Of a DNA stretch of 64,000 bases, positions 10,312-18,399 are shown piece by piece. Under the pieces are notes generated by a model. It saw only the letters and a program-made list of their open reading frames with translations. It was not told where the DNA came from and made no database searches. Numbering within the stretch: the stretch's first letter is position 1; the number at the start of each line of letters is the position of its first letter. The DNA lies in contig NZ_AP022595.1 in the NCBI RefSeq assembly GCF_010731875.1, positions 4,030,001-4,094,000 of the forward strand. Reading direction: 5' to 3'. This DNA comes from Mycolicibacterium sarraceniae (lineage in GTDB: Bacteria > Actinomycetota > Actinomycetes > Mycobacteriales > Mycobacteriaceae). Made by a program: the position numbers and the translations under genes.

Positions 10312-11111
10312 GTCGTCTTCTGAGTGAGGCCGGCGTCGACGACGAGTTGGGTGCCCGTGATGTAGCGGGCGCAATTGGATGCCAGGAATACCACCGCGTC
10401 CGCAACGTCGATCGGTTCCACCCAGGGCACCGGTAGCAGGTTCCGGGCGGTGAGGACCTCGGCGGCATCGGCCTCGGTGGGATTGTCTAAGTCTGGCCGC
10501 AACCGCTTGTATGTTGCCGAATTACGCACCATAGGTGTGGCGACCGCGCCTGGGTGCACGGTGTTGACGCGAATGTTCCTGGGCCCCAGTTCATTGGCGA
10601 GTGTACGGGCCAATCCAACCACGGCATGTTTACTGGATGTGTAGTCCGCGGTCCCTGCCGTCCCGCGTAACCCGTTGGTGGAACTGATAATCGTGACGGA
10701 GCCGCCGTGAGCACCGATGTGTCGCACTCCGGCATTGACCGTGTGCCAGACGCCGGTGAGGTTGATGTCAAGTGTGCGCTGCCACTGTTGCGGACTGATC
10801 TCCCACGCCCGCCCGCCGGGACAGTGGACACCTGCATTGGCCACGATCACGTCTAATCGACCCAATTCCGCAACAGCTGCGTCAACCGCGGCGCCGAGTT
10901 CGACGAGGCTCGTCACGTCGGCCACGCCCGTGACAGCGCGTCTGCCTCGGTCCCGCACCAGTCGCGCAGTCACGATCAGGTCGTCGGCGGCGTCACTGTG
11001 ATCAAGCATGATGAGGTCAGCCCCGACATCGGCGAACCGCTCGCAGTGCGCTCGCCCCGTGCCCCGGCCGGCGCCGGTGACCAACGCAACCTTGTCGCGT
11101 AGACCGAACAT
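10308..11111 (-). CDS. SDR oxidoreductase, mycofactocin-type
   Basis: A 267-residue short-chain dehydrogenase with TGAGRGTGRA, NAGVH, ISSTNGL (Ser), YTSSKHA (Tyr/Lys) and the C-terminal VVFLASNCARYITGT...DAG. The VHPGAVATPMV and RPDLDNPTEADA segment resembles the mycofactocin-coupled SDR group, although the insertion after the second strand is shorter than in its neighbour. The ATG at 11111 overlaps the last base of the monooxygenase stop; the GTG one codon earlier is an alternative. It sits between the monooxygenase and a second SDR with 1-4 bp overlaps, so all three are one transcript and probably one pathway. The substrate is unknown. A secondary alcohol feeding the Baeyer-Villiger step is the simplest inference. 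Confidence 0.83.
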   Translation of the reverse strand: MFGLRDKVALVTGAGRGTGRAHCERFADVGADLIMLDHSDAADDLIVTARLVRDRGRRAVTGVADVTSLVELGAAVDAAVAELGRLDVIVANAGVHCPGGRAWEISPQQWQRTLDINLTGVWHTVNAGVRHIGAHGGSVTIISSTNGLRGTAGTADYTSSKHAVVGLARTLANELGPRNIRVNTVHPGAVATPMVRNSATYKRLRPDLDNPTEADAAEVLTARNLLPVPWVEPIDVADAVVFLASNCARYITGTQLVVDAGLTQKTT

Positions 11112-12724
11112 CACGGTGCCTTGATCAGATCGAATCCTTTGTACCCAGCGGCGGCCACCTCGTCGCAGATATCGAGATATGTCGCGAAACCGCCGATGAA
11201 CAGCATGAATTGCCGCGGTTTGCCGGGCACATTCGCGCCCATGTACCAGGAGTTGGCTTTGGTGAACAGTGTTGCCTCAGCACGTTGTGCACACTCGGCG
11301 ATCCAGCTGTCGACCGCATCCGCCGTCGGTTCCATTGCGGCACAGCCTTGTCGGTCGAGGTAACCGATAGCGTCGGCAATCCAATTCACATGCGCCTCGG
11401 CATGCAGCACCATATTGGCCAAGACTGCCGGCGCGCCTGGTCCCGACACCAGGAACAGGTTGGGAAATCCGTCGGTGCCCAAGCCTAGATAGGTGCGCGG
11501 CCCGTCAGCCCAGTCGTCGACCAACGTGTGGCCACCACGACCAACTATGTCGATCTTGGCGAGTGTGCCGGTCATCGCGTCAAAACCGGTGGCCAAAACC
11601 AGCGCGTCGACGTCGAAGTGGGCTTCTGATGTGTTGATGCCTGTCTCGTCGACCGATTCGATCGGCGTCTTCCTTACGCTCACCAGCGTGACGTTGGGAT
11701 GATTGAACGTCTGAAAGTAGTTGGAGTCGGTGCAAATTCGCTTGGTCCCGATGGGATGGTCGGTGGGGATGAGCAGTTCGGCAAGATCCGGATCGTCGAT
11801 GACGGAGCGGATCTTGTCTTCGTAGAACTTGCGGGCTTCGTCGTTGGCCTGCAATGAGACCATCTGATCAGTGAAGGTCTTGGAAAACAGCACGCCGCCG
11901 AGTTCCCAACGTGTTTCGAACGCCTCCCGCCGCTCGTCGGGCGTCGCGTCCATCGTCAGCTTCGGATGCGCAACATGCGGTGAGCCACCGCCACTGCGCC
12001 AGGACACCCGCCGTCGCTCGGCGTAGTTCGCCTTGATGTCGGCCACCTCTTCGGCTGTCAGTGGCCGGTTGCCTGCCGGCACGCTGTAGTTGGGCGTGCG
12101 CTGGAACACGTAGAGATGTCGAGCCTGTTCAGCGATGATCGGGATGGATTGGATGCCCGAGGAGCCGGTGCCGATCACAGCGACCCGTTTATCGGTGAAG
12201 TCGACGTCCTCATGCGGCCAGCGCGCGGTGTGATAGACCTCGCCACCGTATGCGTTCAGTCCGGCGAAGTCGGGAGTCATCGCCGCCGACAGTGGGCCGG
12301 TCGCCATCACGACGAACCTCGCCTCCACGCTGTGCCCGGCGTCCGTCGTGATCCTCCACCGCAACGTCTGCTCATCAAGCACCGCGCTCACCACTCGGGT
12401 GTTGAAGGTGATGTCGCAGCGCAGATCAAGCTTGTCGGCAACCCAGTTGATGTAGGCCAGGATCTCACTCTGAGTGGCATACTTCTCGGTCCACGTCCAT
12501 TCCTGCTGCAACTCGTCGGAGAACGAGTAGCAGTAGTCCACACTTTCGACATCGCATCGGGCACCTGGATATCGGTTGAAGTACCACGTACCTCCCACAT
12601 CGGGCGCGGCCTCGAGGACCCGTGCCGACAACCCCTGTGAGCGGAACTTGTGCAGGGCGTACAGGCCGGCAAACCCGGCCCCCACCACAACGACATCGAC
12701 AGGAGTCTTCGATTCACTGCTCAC
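11111..12724 (-). CDS. Baeyer-Villiger-type flavin monooxygenase (intact copy)
   Basis: The 537-residue class B flavin monooxygenase has an FAD Rossmann motif ([16 protein letters not shown]), GGTWYFNRYPGARCDVES, an NADPH Rossmann motif ([18 protein letters not shown]) and the BVMO fingerprint region YGGEVYHTARWPHE. In the fingerprint, the first Phe of F-x-G-x3-H-x3-W-P is Tyr. The YPGARCD segment is typical of cyclohexanone and cyclopentadecanone monooxygenase relatives. I choose GTG 12724 ([17 protein letters not shown]) because the 36 residues upstream are not family-like and extend into the divergent promoter. It is transcribed away from the HsaA-like gene at 12919 and is translationally coupled to two SDRs. 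Likely role: ketone to ester or lactone. A decayed sister copy lies at 6045-6990. Confidence 0.88.
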   Translation of the reverse strand: MSSESKTPVDVVVVGAGFAGLYALHKFRSQGLSARVLEAAPDVGGTWYFNRYPGARCDVESVDYCYSFSDELQQEWTWTEKYATQSEILAYINWVADKLDLRCDITFNTRVVSAVLDEQTLRWRITTDAGHSVEARFVVMATGPLSAAMTPDFAGLNAYGGEVYHTARWPHEDVDFTDKRVAVIGTGSSGIQSIPIIAEQARHLYVFQRTPNYSVPAGNRPLTAEEVADIKANYAERRRVSWRSGGGSPHVAHPKLTMDATPDERREAFETRWELGGVLFSKTFTDQMVSLQANDEARKFYEDKIRSVIDDPDLAELLIPTDHPIGTKRICTDSNYFQTFNHPNVTLVSVRKTPIESVDETGINTSEAHFDVDALVLATGFDAMTGTLAKIDIVGRGGHTLVDDWADGPRTYLGLGTDGFPNLFLVSGPGAPAVLANMVLHAEAHVNWIADAIGYLDRQGCAAMEPTADAVDSWIAECAQRAEATLFTKANSWYMGANVPGKPRQFMLFIGGFATYLDICDEVAAAGYKGFDLIKAP

Positions 12725-12918
12725 GCGCCCGAACGCTAGGCGGTCCTGACGCGGATGTGCGGCATGCTTCCCGGTCAGCGGGCGCCGATCTCGGACGACC
12801 TTCACATCGAGTTCTGAAGGCCGCGACCGCAACAGCCTTCCACTGAACGGGATTGAGAGCGGGTGTCGGCAGCCGAGCGGCGCACGATGAGAATAGCGAC
12901 CGACGATAGGACCAGATC
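12725..12918. promoter_or_regulatory. Divergent promoter region, BVMO operon / hydroxylase operon
   Basis: These 194 bp separate the divergent starts at 12724 (-) and 12919 (+) and must hold both promoters. AGGA lies shortly before the ATG at 12919. No palindrome comparable to the operators at 16604 or 44159 is seen. The spacing between divergent genes matches the decayed copy upstream of 7142, but the two non-coding sequences do not look alike. Confidence 0.45.
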
Positions 12919-14100
12919 ATGACTGAGCGTGTAATCGACCGGGTGCGCGAGATCGCCGACCAACTGCGTGACCAGGGCGCCGAGGCTGAGAAGATCGGCA
13001 AACTCACCGACAACACCGTCAAGCTGATGAAGTCCGCGGGCAATATCCGCCTTCTGCAGCCAAAAGCCCACGGAGGCCTCGAAGTACACCCTCGCGAGTT
13101 CGCCGAAACCGTCATGACCACGGCCGCCCTCGATCCATCCGCCGGCTGGATCAACGGTGTCGTTGGTGTGCACCCTTACCAATTGGCCTACGCCGATCCC
13201 AGAGTTGCCGCGGAGATCTGGGCCGATGACGTCGATACCTGGGTCGCCTCGCCCTACGCCCCACAAGGGGTGGCGCGGCCGGTCGACGACGGGTACCTGT
13301 TCACCGGCCGGTGGCAGTTCAGCTCCGGCACCGACCACTGCGACTGGATCTTCCTCGGCGCGCTGATCGGCGACGCCGAGGGCAAACCGTTGATGCCGCC
13401 GCAGATGTTGCACATGATCCTGCCGCGCAAAGACTACGAGATCGTCGAGGACTCCTGGAATGTGGTGGGGCTGCGCGGGACCGGCTCCAAGGACGTCGTC
13501 GTGAAAGACGCGTTCGTACCGTCCTATCGCACGATGGACGCCACGAAGGTGATGGATGGCACGGCTCAGCGCGAAGCCGGGATGACCGAGACCCTGTACC
13601 TGATGCCGTGGTCGACGATGTTCCCGCTGGGCATCAGTTCAGCGACGATCGGCATCGCCGAAGGCGCTCTGGCGGCCGCACTGGACTACCAGCGAGAGCG
13701 GGTCAGCGCGGCAGGCACCGCGATCAAGGATGATCCCTACGTCATGTACGCCATCGGTGAGGCCGCAGCCGACATCAACGCCGCCAGGCAGGAATTGCTC
13801 GCCAACGCCGACCGCATCTTCGATATGGTCGACGCGGGTAAGGACGTGTCCTTCGAGGATCGCGCCGCGGGTCGGCGCACCCAGGTGCGCGCGGTATGGC
13901 GCGCGGTGGCCGCGGTCGACGAGATCTTTGCGCGGTGCGGCGGTAATGCGACCCGTATGGACAATCCACTGCAGCGGTACTGGCGTGATGTGCACGTTGG
14001 CCAGGCGCACGCCATTCACGTCCCCGGAACGGTGTATCACGCGTCGGCGTTGAGCTCGCTGGACGTGGACCCGCAGGGCCCGCTGCGGGCGATGATCTGA
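12919..14100 (+). CDS. HsaA-like flavin-dependent aromatic hydroxylase (oxygenase component), copy B
   Basis: The 393-residue paralogue of the protein at 7142 has the same length and the same landmarks (GWINGVVGVHPYQLAY, SSGTDHCDWIFLGA, VVGLRGTGSKDVVVKDAFVP, MPWSTMFPLGISS, PLQRYWRDVHVGQAHA). The predicted reaction is ortho-hydroxylation of a phenol using reduced flavin from a separate reductase, which is not encoded here. ATG 12919 is the start. The stop overlaps the next ATG by one base (TGATG), which couples it to the extradiol dioxygenase. Differences from copy A are scattered substitutions, not lesions, so both are probably functional, possibly with different substrates or regulation. Confidence 0.87.
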   Translation: MTERVIDRVREIADQLRDQGAEAEKIGKLTDNTVKLMKSAGNIRLLQPKAHGGLEVHPREFAETVMTTAALDPSAGWINGVVGVHPYQLAYADPRVAAEIWADDVDTWVASPYAPQGVARPVDDGYLFTGRWQFSSGTDHCDWIFLGALIGDAEGKPLMPPQMLHMILPRKDYEIVEDSWNVVGLRGTGSKDVVVKDAFVPSYRTMDATKVMDGTAQREAGMTETLYLMPWSTMFPLGISSATIGIAEGALAAALDYQRERVSAAGTAIKDDPYVMYAIGEAAADINAARQELLANADRIFDMVDAGKDVSFEDRAAGRRTQVRAVWRAVAAVDEIFARCGGNATRMDNPLQRYWRDVHVGQAHAIHVPGTVYHASALSSLDVDPQGPLRAMI

Positions 14101-15008
14101 TGGGCGATGTCAAGAGCCTCGGCTATGTCACCGTTGCAGCGGCCGACATCTCGCGGTGGCGACAGTTCGCCTTTGACGTTCTCGGCTTCGCCGAGGGCTC
14201 GGGCCCTGATTCCGATGCGCTGTATCTGCGGATGGACGAACGCGCCGCGCGGATCATCGTCGTCCCCGGGGACGCCGACCGGATCGTCACCGTCGGCTGG
14301 GAGGTCCGCGACCACCCGGCGTTGCAGCGGGTGAAGTCGGCGCTGGACGCCGCAGGCGTTCCGGTCAAACAACTCTCGCAGGCCGACGCCAACGCGCGCC
14401 GGGTCGAAGAGGTGATCGCATTCGATGACCCGGCGGGCACTTCGACAGAGGTGTTCCACGGTGCCGTCCTCGACCACAGCCCCGTAGTGACGCCGTTCGG
14501 CGCGCGGTTCGTCACTGGCGAGCAGGGTCTGGGACATGTCGTGCTGCCCGCGCTCGACGTGCCCGGTTTGTTCGATTTCTACACCGAGGTATTGGGATTC
14601 GTGTCGCGCGGCGCATTCCGGGTACCGGCCCCGCCTGAGTTCGGCCCGATTCGGGTCCGGTTCCTCGGTATCAACCAGCGCCACCACAGTCTTGCGCTGT
14701 GCCCTGCGATGACGCTGCGGGACCCCGGCGTGATCCACGTGATGGTCGAGGTCGACACTCTCGACGCGGTGGGCCAGGCCCTCGACCGGGTGAACAGGGA
14801 CGGCTTCCAGCTGTCATCGACGCTGGGCAGGCACACCAACGACAAGATGGTGTCGTTCTACGTGCGCTCCCCAGGGGACTGGGACATCGAGTTCGGCACC
14901 GATGGTACGCGGGTGGACGAAACGTATTACACCGCCGAGGAAATCACCGCCGACAGTTACTGGGGCCACCAGTGGGTGTCGGACTTGCCCGCGGCGATGC
15001 GCCCATGA
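14100..15008 (+). CDS. Extradiol (type I, BphC/HsaC-like) catechol dioxygenase, copy B
   Basis: The 302-residue paralogue of the protein at 8337 keeps the metal ligands in the same places: H146 (GLGHVVL), H213 (GVIHVMVEVD) and E264 (DIEFGT). The active-site elements RHHSLA (QRHHSL here, ERHHSL in copy A) and GRHTNDKMVSFYV are also kept. Its start overlaps the hydroxylase stop (TGATG), and its own stop overlaps the next start (ATGA), so hydroxylase, dioxygenase and flavoprotein form a tight three-gene operon. No C-C hydrolase lies in this copy of the block; the one at 5186 beside copy A is the nearest candidate for the next step. Confidence 0.9.
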   Translation: MGDVKSLGYVTVAAADISRWRQFAFDVLGFAEGSGPDSDALYLRMDERAARIIVVPGDADRIVTVGWEVRDHPALQRVKSALDAAGVPVKQLSQADANARRVEEVIAFDDPAGTSTEVFHGAVLDHSPVVTPFGARFVTGEQGLGHVVLPALDVPGLFDFYTEVLGFVSRGAFRVPAPPEFGPIRVRFLGINQRHHSLALCPAMTLRDPGVIHVMVEVDTLDAVGQALDRVNRDGFQLSSTLGRHTNDKMVSFYVRSPGDWDIEFGTDGTRVDETYYTAEEITADSYWGHQWVSDLPAAMRP

Positions 15009-16474
15009 CCGCCGAGGATGACGTCGCCCCGGTTGCCGCGTCGTCAATCACAAGTTGGGACCACGAGGCCGACGTGGTTATCGTCGGCTACGGCATCGCA
15101 GGTGCGGCAGCGGCGGTGGAATCGGCGCGGGCCGGCGCCGACGTCCTGGTGCTCGAGCGCACCGGGTCATGGGGTGGGGCCGCGTCGATGGCGGGCGGGT
15201 TCGTCTACCTCGGCGGCGGCACGCCGATCCAGAAGGCCTGTGGCTTCCACGATTCCGTAGACAACATGGCGGCGTTTCTCAACGTGGCGATGGGGCCTGG
15301 CGCCGATGCGGATCGCATCGCCGACTACTGCCACGGCAGTCTCGCCCACTTCGACTGGCTCACCGATTGCGGCGTGCCGTTCAAACCGGAGTTCTGGGGC
15401 GAGCCCGGATGGGAGCCGCCGGGTGACCAGGGGCTGATGTTCACCGGCGGCGAGAACGCCTACCCGTTCAACACGATCGCCGAACCCGCTCCGCGCGGGC
15501 ACATTCCGCAGATGACCGGAAAGGTCGCCGGCGAGAAGAGTGGTGGATTCATGTTGATGAAGCCCCTCATCGAGACTGCGACGTCGCTCGGTGTGCGAGC
15601 CGTCTACGACGTGCGGGCCCAGGCGCTGATAGTCGAATCCGACGGTCGGGTGGCCGGAGTGCTGGCGCGACAATATGGCGAAACGGTGCGGGTACGCGCC
15701 AGGCGCGGGGTCATGCTGGCTGCGGGCAGCTTCGCCTACAGCGAGTCGATGATCAAGCAGTTCGCACCAGGAATCGCCGGACGTCCTGCCGCCTCGATCG
15801 AACAACACGACGGGCGTGCGATCCGCATGGCGCAGGCGCTCGGTGCGGATCTCGCCCACATGGATGCCACCGAGGTGGCATTCCTGATCGATCCACAACA
15901 GACCGCGCGCGGTGTTCTCGTCAACGGCCTCGGTCAGCGATACGTCCCCGAGGACATGTACTCCGGCCGGATCGGACAACTGACGTTGTACCGGCAGGAG
16001 GACACCGCCTACCTGATCATCGACGGCGACGCCCAGGACGACGCAATGGCGGCGACGTCGGCCACTCCGTTTCTGAAGCGACCTGCGACGTGGGTATGCG
16101 ACACGGTCGCCGAGCTCGAAGCCGAGATCGGCCTGCCGGCCGGCTCCCTGCAAGCGACGATGGGCGCCTACAACGAGGCGGCCGCGCGCGGCGAGGACCC
16201 ACTGCTGCACAAGAAACCGGAGTGGATCAAGCCGGTCGGTACCCCGGTCGGCGCGATCGATCTGCGGGCCAGTTGCGGCGGGTTCACCCTGGGCGGGCTG
16301 CTGACCTCGCTGGACGGTGAGGTCATGCACGTCAGCGGTGAGCCGATCCCGGGACTGTTCGCGGCGGGCCGCTGCACCGCCGGACTGTCGGCGTGGGGCT
16401 ACGCGAGCGGTGTCTCGCTGGGCGATGGCAGCTTCTACGGTCGCCGCGCCGGTCGCACGGCCGCCAACTCCTAG
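15005..16474 (+). CDS. FAD-dependent dehydrogenase, KstD/fumarate-reductase flavoprotein family
   Basis: This 489-residue flavoprotein has an N-terminal FAD motif (VVIVGYGIAGAAAAVESARAG), an acidic strand end (VLVLERTGSWGGAASMAGGFVYLGGG), a mid-protein ARRGVMLAAGSF, and a C-terminal FAD-binding end (GLFAAGRCTAGLSAWGYASG, SLGDGSFYGRRAG). This is the architecture of 3-ketosteroid dehydrogenases and related enoate/alkyl dehydrogenases. ATG 15005 overlaps the dioxygenase stop as ATGA; open frame upstream of it is only a shadow of the dioxygenase gene. It is the last gene of the operon and is followed by a strong terminator. A scar of the same gene lies at 9247-9411. The substrate is unknown, and the protein is shorter than the canonical KstD at 27379. 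Confidence 0.82.
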   Translation: MTAEDDVAPVAASSITSWDHEADVVIVGYGIAGAAAAVESARAGADVLVLERTGSWGGAASMAGGFVYLGGGTPIQKACGFHDSVDNMAAFLNVAMGPGADADRIADYCHGSLAHFDWLTDCGVPFKPEFWGEPGWEPPGDQGLMFTGGENAYPFNTIAEPAPRGHIPQMTGKVAGEKSGGFMLMKPLIETATSLGVRAVYDVRAQALIVESDGRVAGVLARQYGETVRVRARRGVMLAAGSFAYSESMIKQFAPGIAGRPAASIEQHDGRAIRMAQALGADLAHMDATEVAFLIDPQQTARGVLVNGLGQRYVPEDMYSGRIGQLTLYRQEDTAYLIIDGDAQDDAMAATSATPFLKRPATWVCDTVAELEAEIGLPAGSLQATMGAYNEAAARGEDPLLHKKPEWIKPVGTPVGAIDLRASCGGFTLGGLLTSLDGEVMHVSGEPIPGLFAAGRCTAGLSAWGYASGVSLGDGSFYGRRAGRTAANS

Positions 16475-16498
16475 CGACCGATAACCCCAGTTCTGGAA

Positions 16499-16536
16499 GA
16501 GCGCAGCCATGTCGTGGCTGCGCTCGTTTGCGTTTC
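16499..16536 (+). terminator. Rho-independent terminator after the copy-B ring-cleavage operon
   Basis: A perfect 11-bp stem, GAGCGCAGCCA (16499-16509) and TGGCTGCGCTC (16515-16525), encloses a 5-nt loop and is followed by the T-rich run GTTTGCGTTT. It lies 25 bp after the flavoprotein stop and ends the operon before the IclR gene. Intrinsic terminators this clear are uncommon in mycobacterial DNA. Confidence 0.8.
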
Positions 16537-16603
16537 CCGACCTCGGCGACGGCCAACTCACTTCGCGTTTCATGTGACAGCGACCACAGCACTGTGCTAA
16601 AAC

Positions 16604-16624
16604 CATATGACTAATAGTTATATG
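16604..16624. promoter_or_regulatory. Palindromic operator upstream of the IclR gene
   Basis: A 21-bp near-perfect palindrome centred on A16614: left half CATATGACTA, right half TAGTTATATG, with 9 of 10 positions symmetric. It is AT-rich in GC-rich surroundings and sits 33 bp upstream of the IclR start, with the promoter expected around it. Autoregulation by the IclR protein is the natural inference. I found no second copy upstream of the other island genes by eye. Confidence 0.65.
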
Positions 16625-16657
16625 CCGGATTGGCATGCTGTCGAGTAGGAGGCCCTC

Positions 16658-17476
16658 ATGACAATGGCTGTCGAGAAGGTGGGCGAGACACCGAGCGCCG
16701 TCATTGATCGGATTTCGCTGGTCCTGGATTCATTCGACGGACCAGGACGGCTGACGCTGGCACAGATCGTGCGCCGCACCGGGCTACCGCGGTCGTCTGC
16801 GCACCGCATGCTTGAACGTCTCGTCGCGTTGCGCTGGCTGCGTCGCGACGGGCGCGACTACGAGCTGGGGATGCGGTTGGTCGAGTTGGGATCGCTGGCA
16901 CTGCACCAGGACCGCATTCACCGCGCTGCCATTCCATTGCTTCGCGATCTGCACAGGGCCACGGGACTTGTTGTGCACCTGGCGGTCTTGGATGGTTCGG
17001 ACGTGGTGTATCTGGAAAAGATCGGCGACCAGATGGGGGCAGCGATCCCCACCCGGGTCGGCGGGCGTCAGCCTGCGCACTGTACGGCGGTAGGCAAAGC
17101 CATCCTGGCCGACAACGACACCACGGAGGTCGATCTGTCCAACCGAAGGACACGGTTCTCTATCGCCACCGCTTCGCAACTCGCTGCCGACTTGGCCAAG
17201 GTTCGCGCCCACGGAGTGGCCTTCGAGCGGGAAGAGTCACTGCCCGGATTCGGTTGTGTGGCAGCAGCAATCGGCCCGGCCGGTCGAGCCGTGGCGGCGG
17301 TTTCCGTGTGCGGTCCGATGAATCGGATGGCTTTCGACAGCAGACTGGTCGCACCGGTGCGGATGACGGCGATGGGTATTTGGCGCAGCGCTGACGCAGG
17401 CCCCGACCGCGTCGCTCCCACGTTGCAGCCACTGCGTCCGCTGCGCGGCGGTTCGGCCACCCTGCAACCGGCGTGA
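16658..17476 (+). CDS. IclR-family transcriptional regulator
   Basis: The 272-residue protein has an N-terminal winged HTH (about 17-80: DRISLVLDSFDG, LTLAQIVRRTGLPRSSAHRMLERL) and a C-terminal IclR effector domain (about 85-250: HLAVLDGSDVVYLEKIG, VGKAILA, GVAFEREES, CVAAAIGPAGRAVAAVSVCGP). Family members bind small aromatic or carbon-source ligands and often control adjacent catabolic genes. The ATG at 16658 has a perfect AGGAGG (16647-16652) 5 nt upstream. Its stop overlaps the next gene's GTG (GTGA), so the regulator is co-translated with an HSL-type hydrolase. A palindrome sits just upstream. It is the most likely local regulator of the ring-cleavage genes, although this is inferred from position. 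Confidence 0.9.
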   Translation: MTMAVEKVGETPSAVIDRISLVLDSFDGPGRLTLAQIVRRTGLPRSSAHRMLERLVALRWLRRDGRDYELGMRLVELGSLALHQDRIHRAAIPLLRDLHRATGLVVHLAVLDGSDVVYLEKIGDQMGAAIPTRVGGRQPAHCTAVGKAILADNDTTEVDLSNRRTRFSIATASQLAADLAKVRAHGVAFEREESLPGFGCVAAAIGPAGRAVAAVSVCGPMNRMAFDSRLVAPVRMTAMGIWRSADAGPDRVAPTLQPLRPLRGGSATLQPA

Positions 17477-18399
17477 CTCTCGACCCTCAGATCGCCGGCC
17501 TGATCGACACTCTCGACGCCGGCTTCCCACCGGTGCACATGATGACCGGCGCCCAGGCCCGCGCCGCGATCCGGGCGCGCTTCGTCCCCAACCCGAACCC
17601 CGAGCCCGTCTCTGCTGTCACCGACCACCACGTCGACGTGGTCGGTGGCCAGGTCGGCGTCCGGATCTACCGCCCGGTATCGAGCAAACCACTACCGATA
17701 CTTGTCTACGCCCACGGTGGCGGGTTCGTGTTCTGTGACGTGGACAGTCACGACGGGCTATGCCGCACTTTGGCGAATCTCATTCCTGCCGTGGTGATCT
17801 CAGTCGGCTACCGGCTCGCGCCCGAGCATCGCTGGCCTACCGCTGCCGAAGATGTCCTCGCCGTCACCGAGTGGGCCGCGGCGCACGCACCTGAGTTCGG
17901 GGGCCATCTCACCCGCATTGCCGTCGGCGGAGACAGCGCCGGCGGCAATCTGGCGGCAGTTACCGCGGTAATGGCTCGCGATCGAGGCGGCCCGGGTATC
18001 GCTGCGCAGCTCCTGCTGTATCCGGTGATCGCCGCCGACTTCGGCACCGACTCCTACCGAACGTTCGGGCAGGGCTTCTACAACCCGCGTCTTGCGCTGC
18101 AATGGTATTGGGATCAATACGTGCCGACCATAGACGACCGTATGCATCCCTATGCCTCACCGTTGCAGGCCGACCTGACCGGACTGCCGCCGGCCGTCGT
18201 CGTCGTGGCGGGCCACGACCCGTTGCGCGATGAGGGAATCGCCTATGCGGACGCTCTGGATGCCGCGGGAGTACCGACCACCCGATGCGAATTCGACGGC
18301 GGCATCCACGGTTTCATGACGATGCCCATGTTCGACCTCGCCCATCGAGCACGCCGAGAGGCGAGCCGATCACTGGGCGATGTACTCAATCATGGCTGA
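17473..18399 (+). CDS. HSL-family alpha/beta hydrolase (carboxylesterase)
   Basis: The 308-residue hormone-sensitive-lipase-type esterase carries the oxyanion motif HGGGFVFCD, the nucleophile elbow GGDSAGGN, the acid in AGHDPLRDEG and the base in GGIHGFMT, so the full Ser-Asp-His triad is present. GTG 17473 overlaps the IclR stop (GTGA). In this setting a likely job is hydrolysis of the ester made by a Baeyer-Villiger monooxygenase, but HSL proteins act on many small esters. Compare the related gene at 23656, which lacks part of the acid loop. Confidence 0.87.
   Translation: MTLDPQIAGLIDTLDAGFPPVHMMTGAQARAAIRARFVPNPNPEPVSAVTDHHVDVVGGQVGVRIYRPVSSKPLPILVYAHGGGFVFCDVDSHDGLCRTLANLIPAVVISVGYRLAPEHRWPTAAEDVLAVTEWAAAHAPEFGGHLTRIAVGGDSAGGNLAAVTAVMARDRGGPGIAAQLLLYPVIAADFGTDSYRTFGQGFYNPRLALQWYWDQYVPTIDDRMHPYASPLQADLTGLPPAVVVVAGHDPLRDEGIAYADALDAAGVPTTRCEFDGGIHGFMTMPMFDLAHRARREASRSLGDVLNHG

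Noticed and set aside
14699..15004. Upstream extension of the flavoprotein frame at 15005
   Set aside because: It overlaps the dioxygenase gene in another frame. The ATGA junction at 15005 and homology fix the start.
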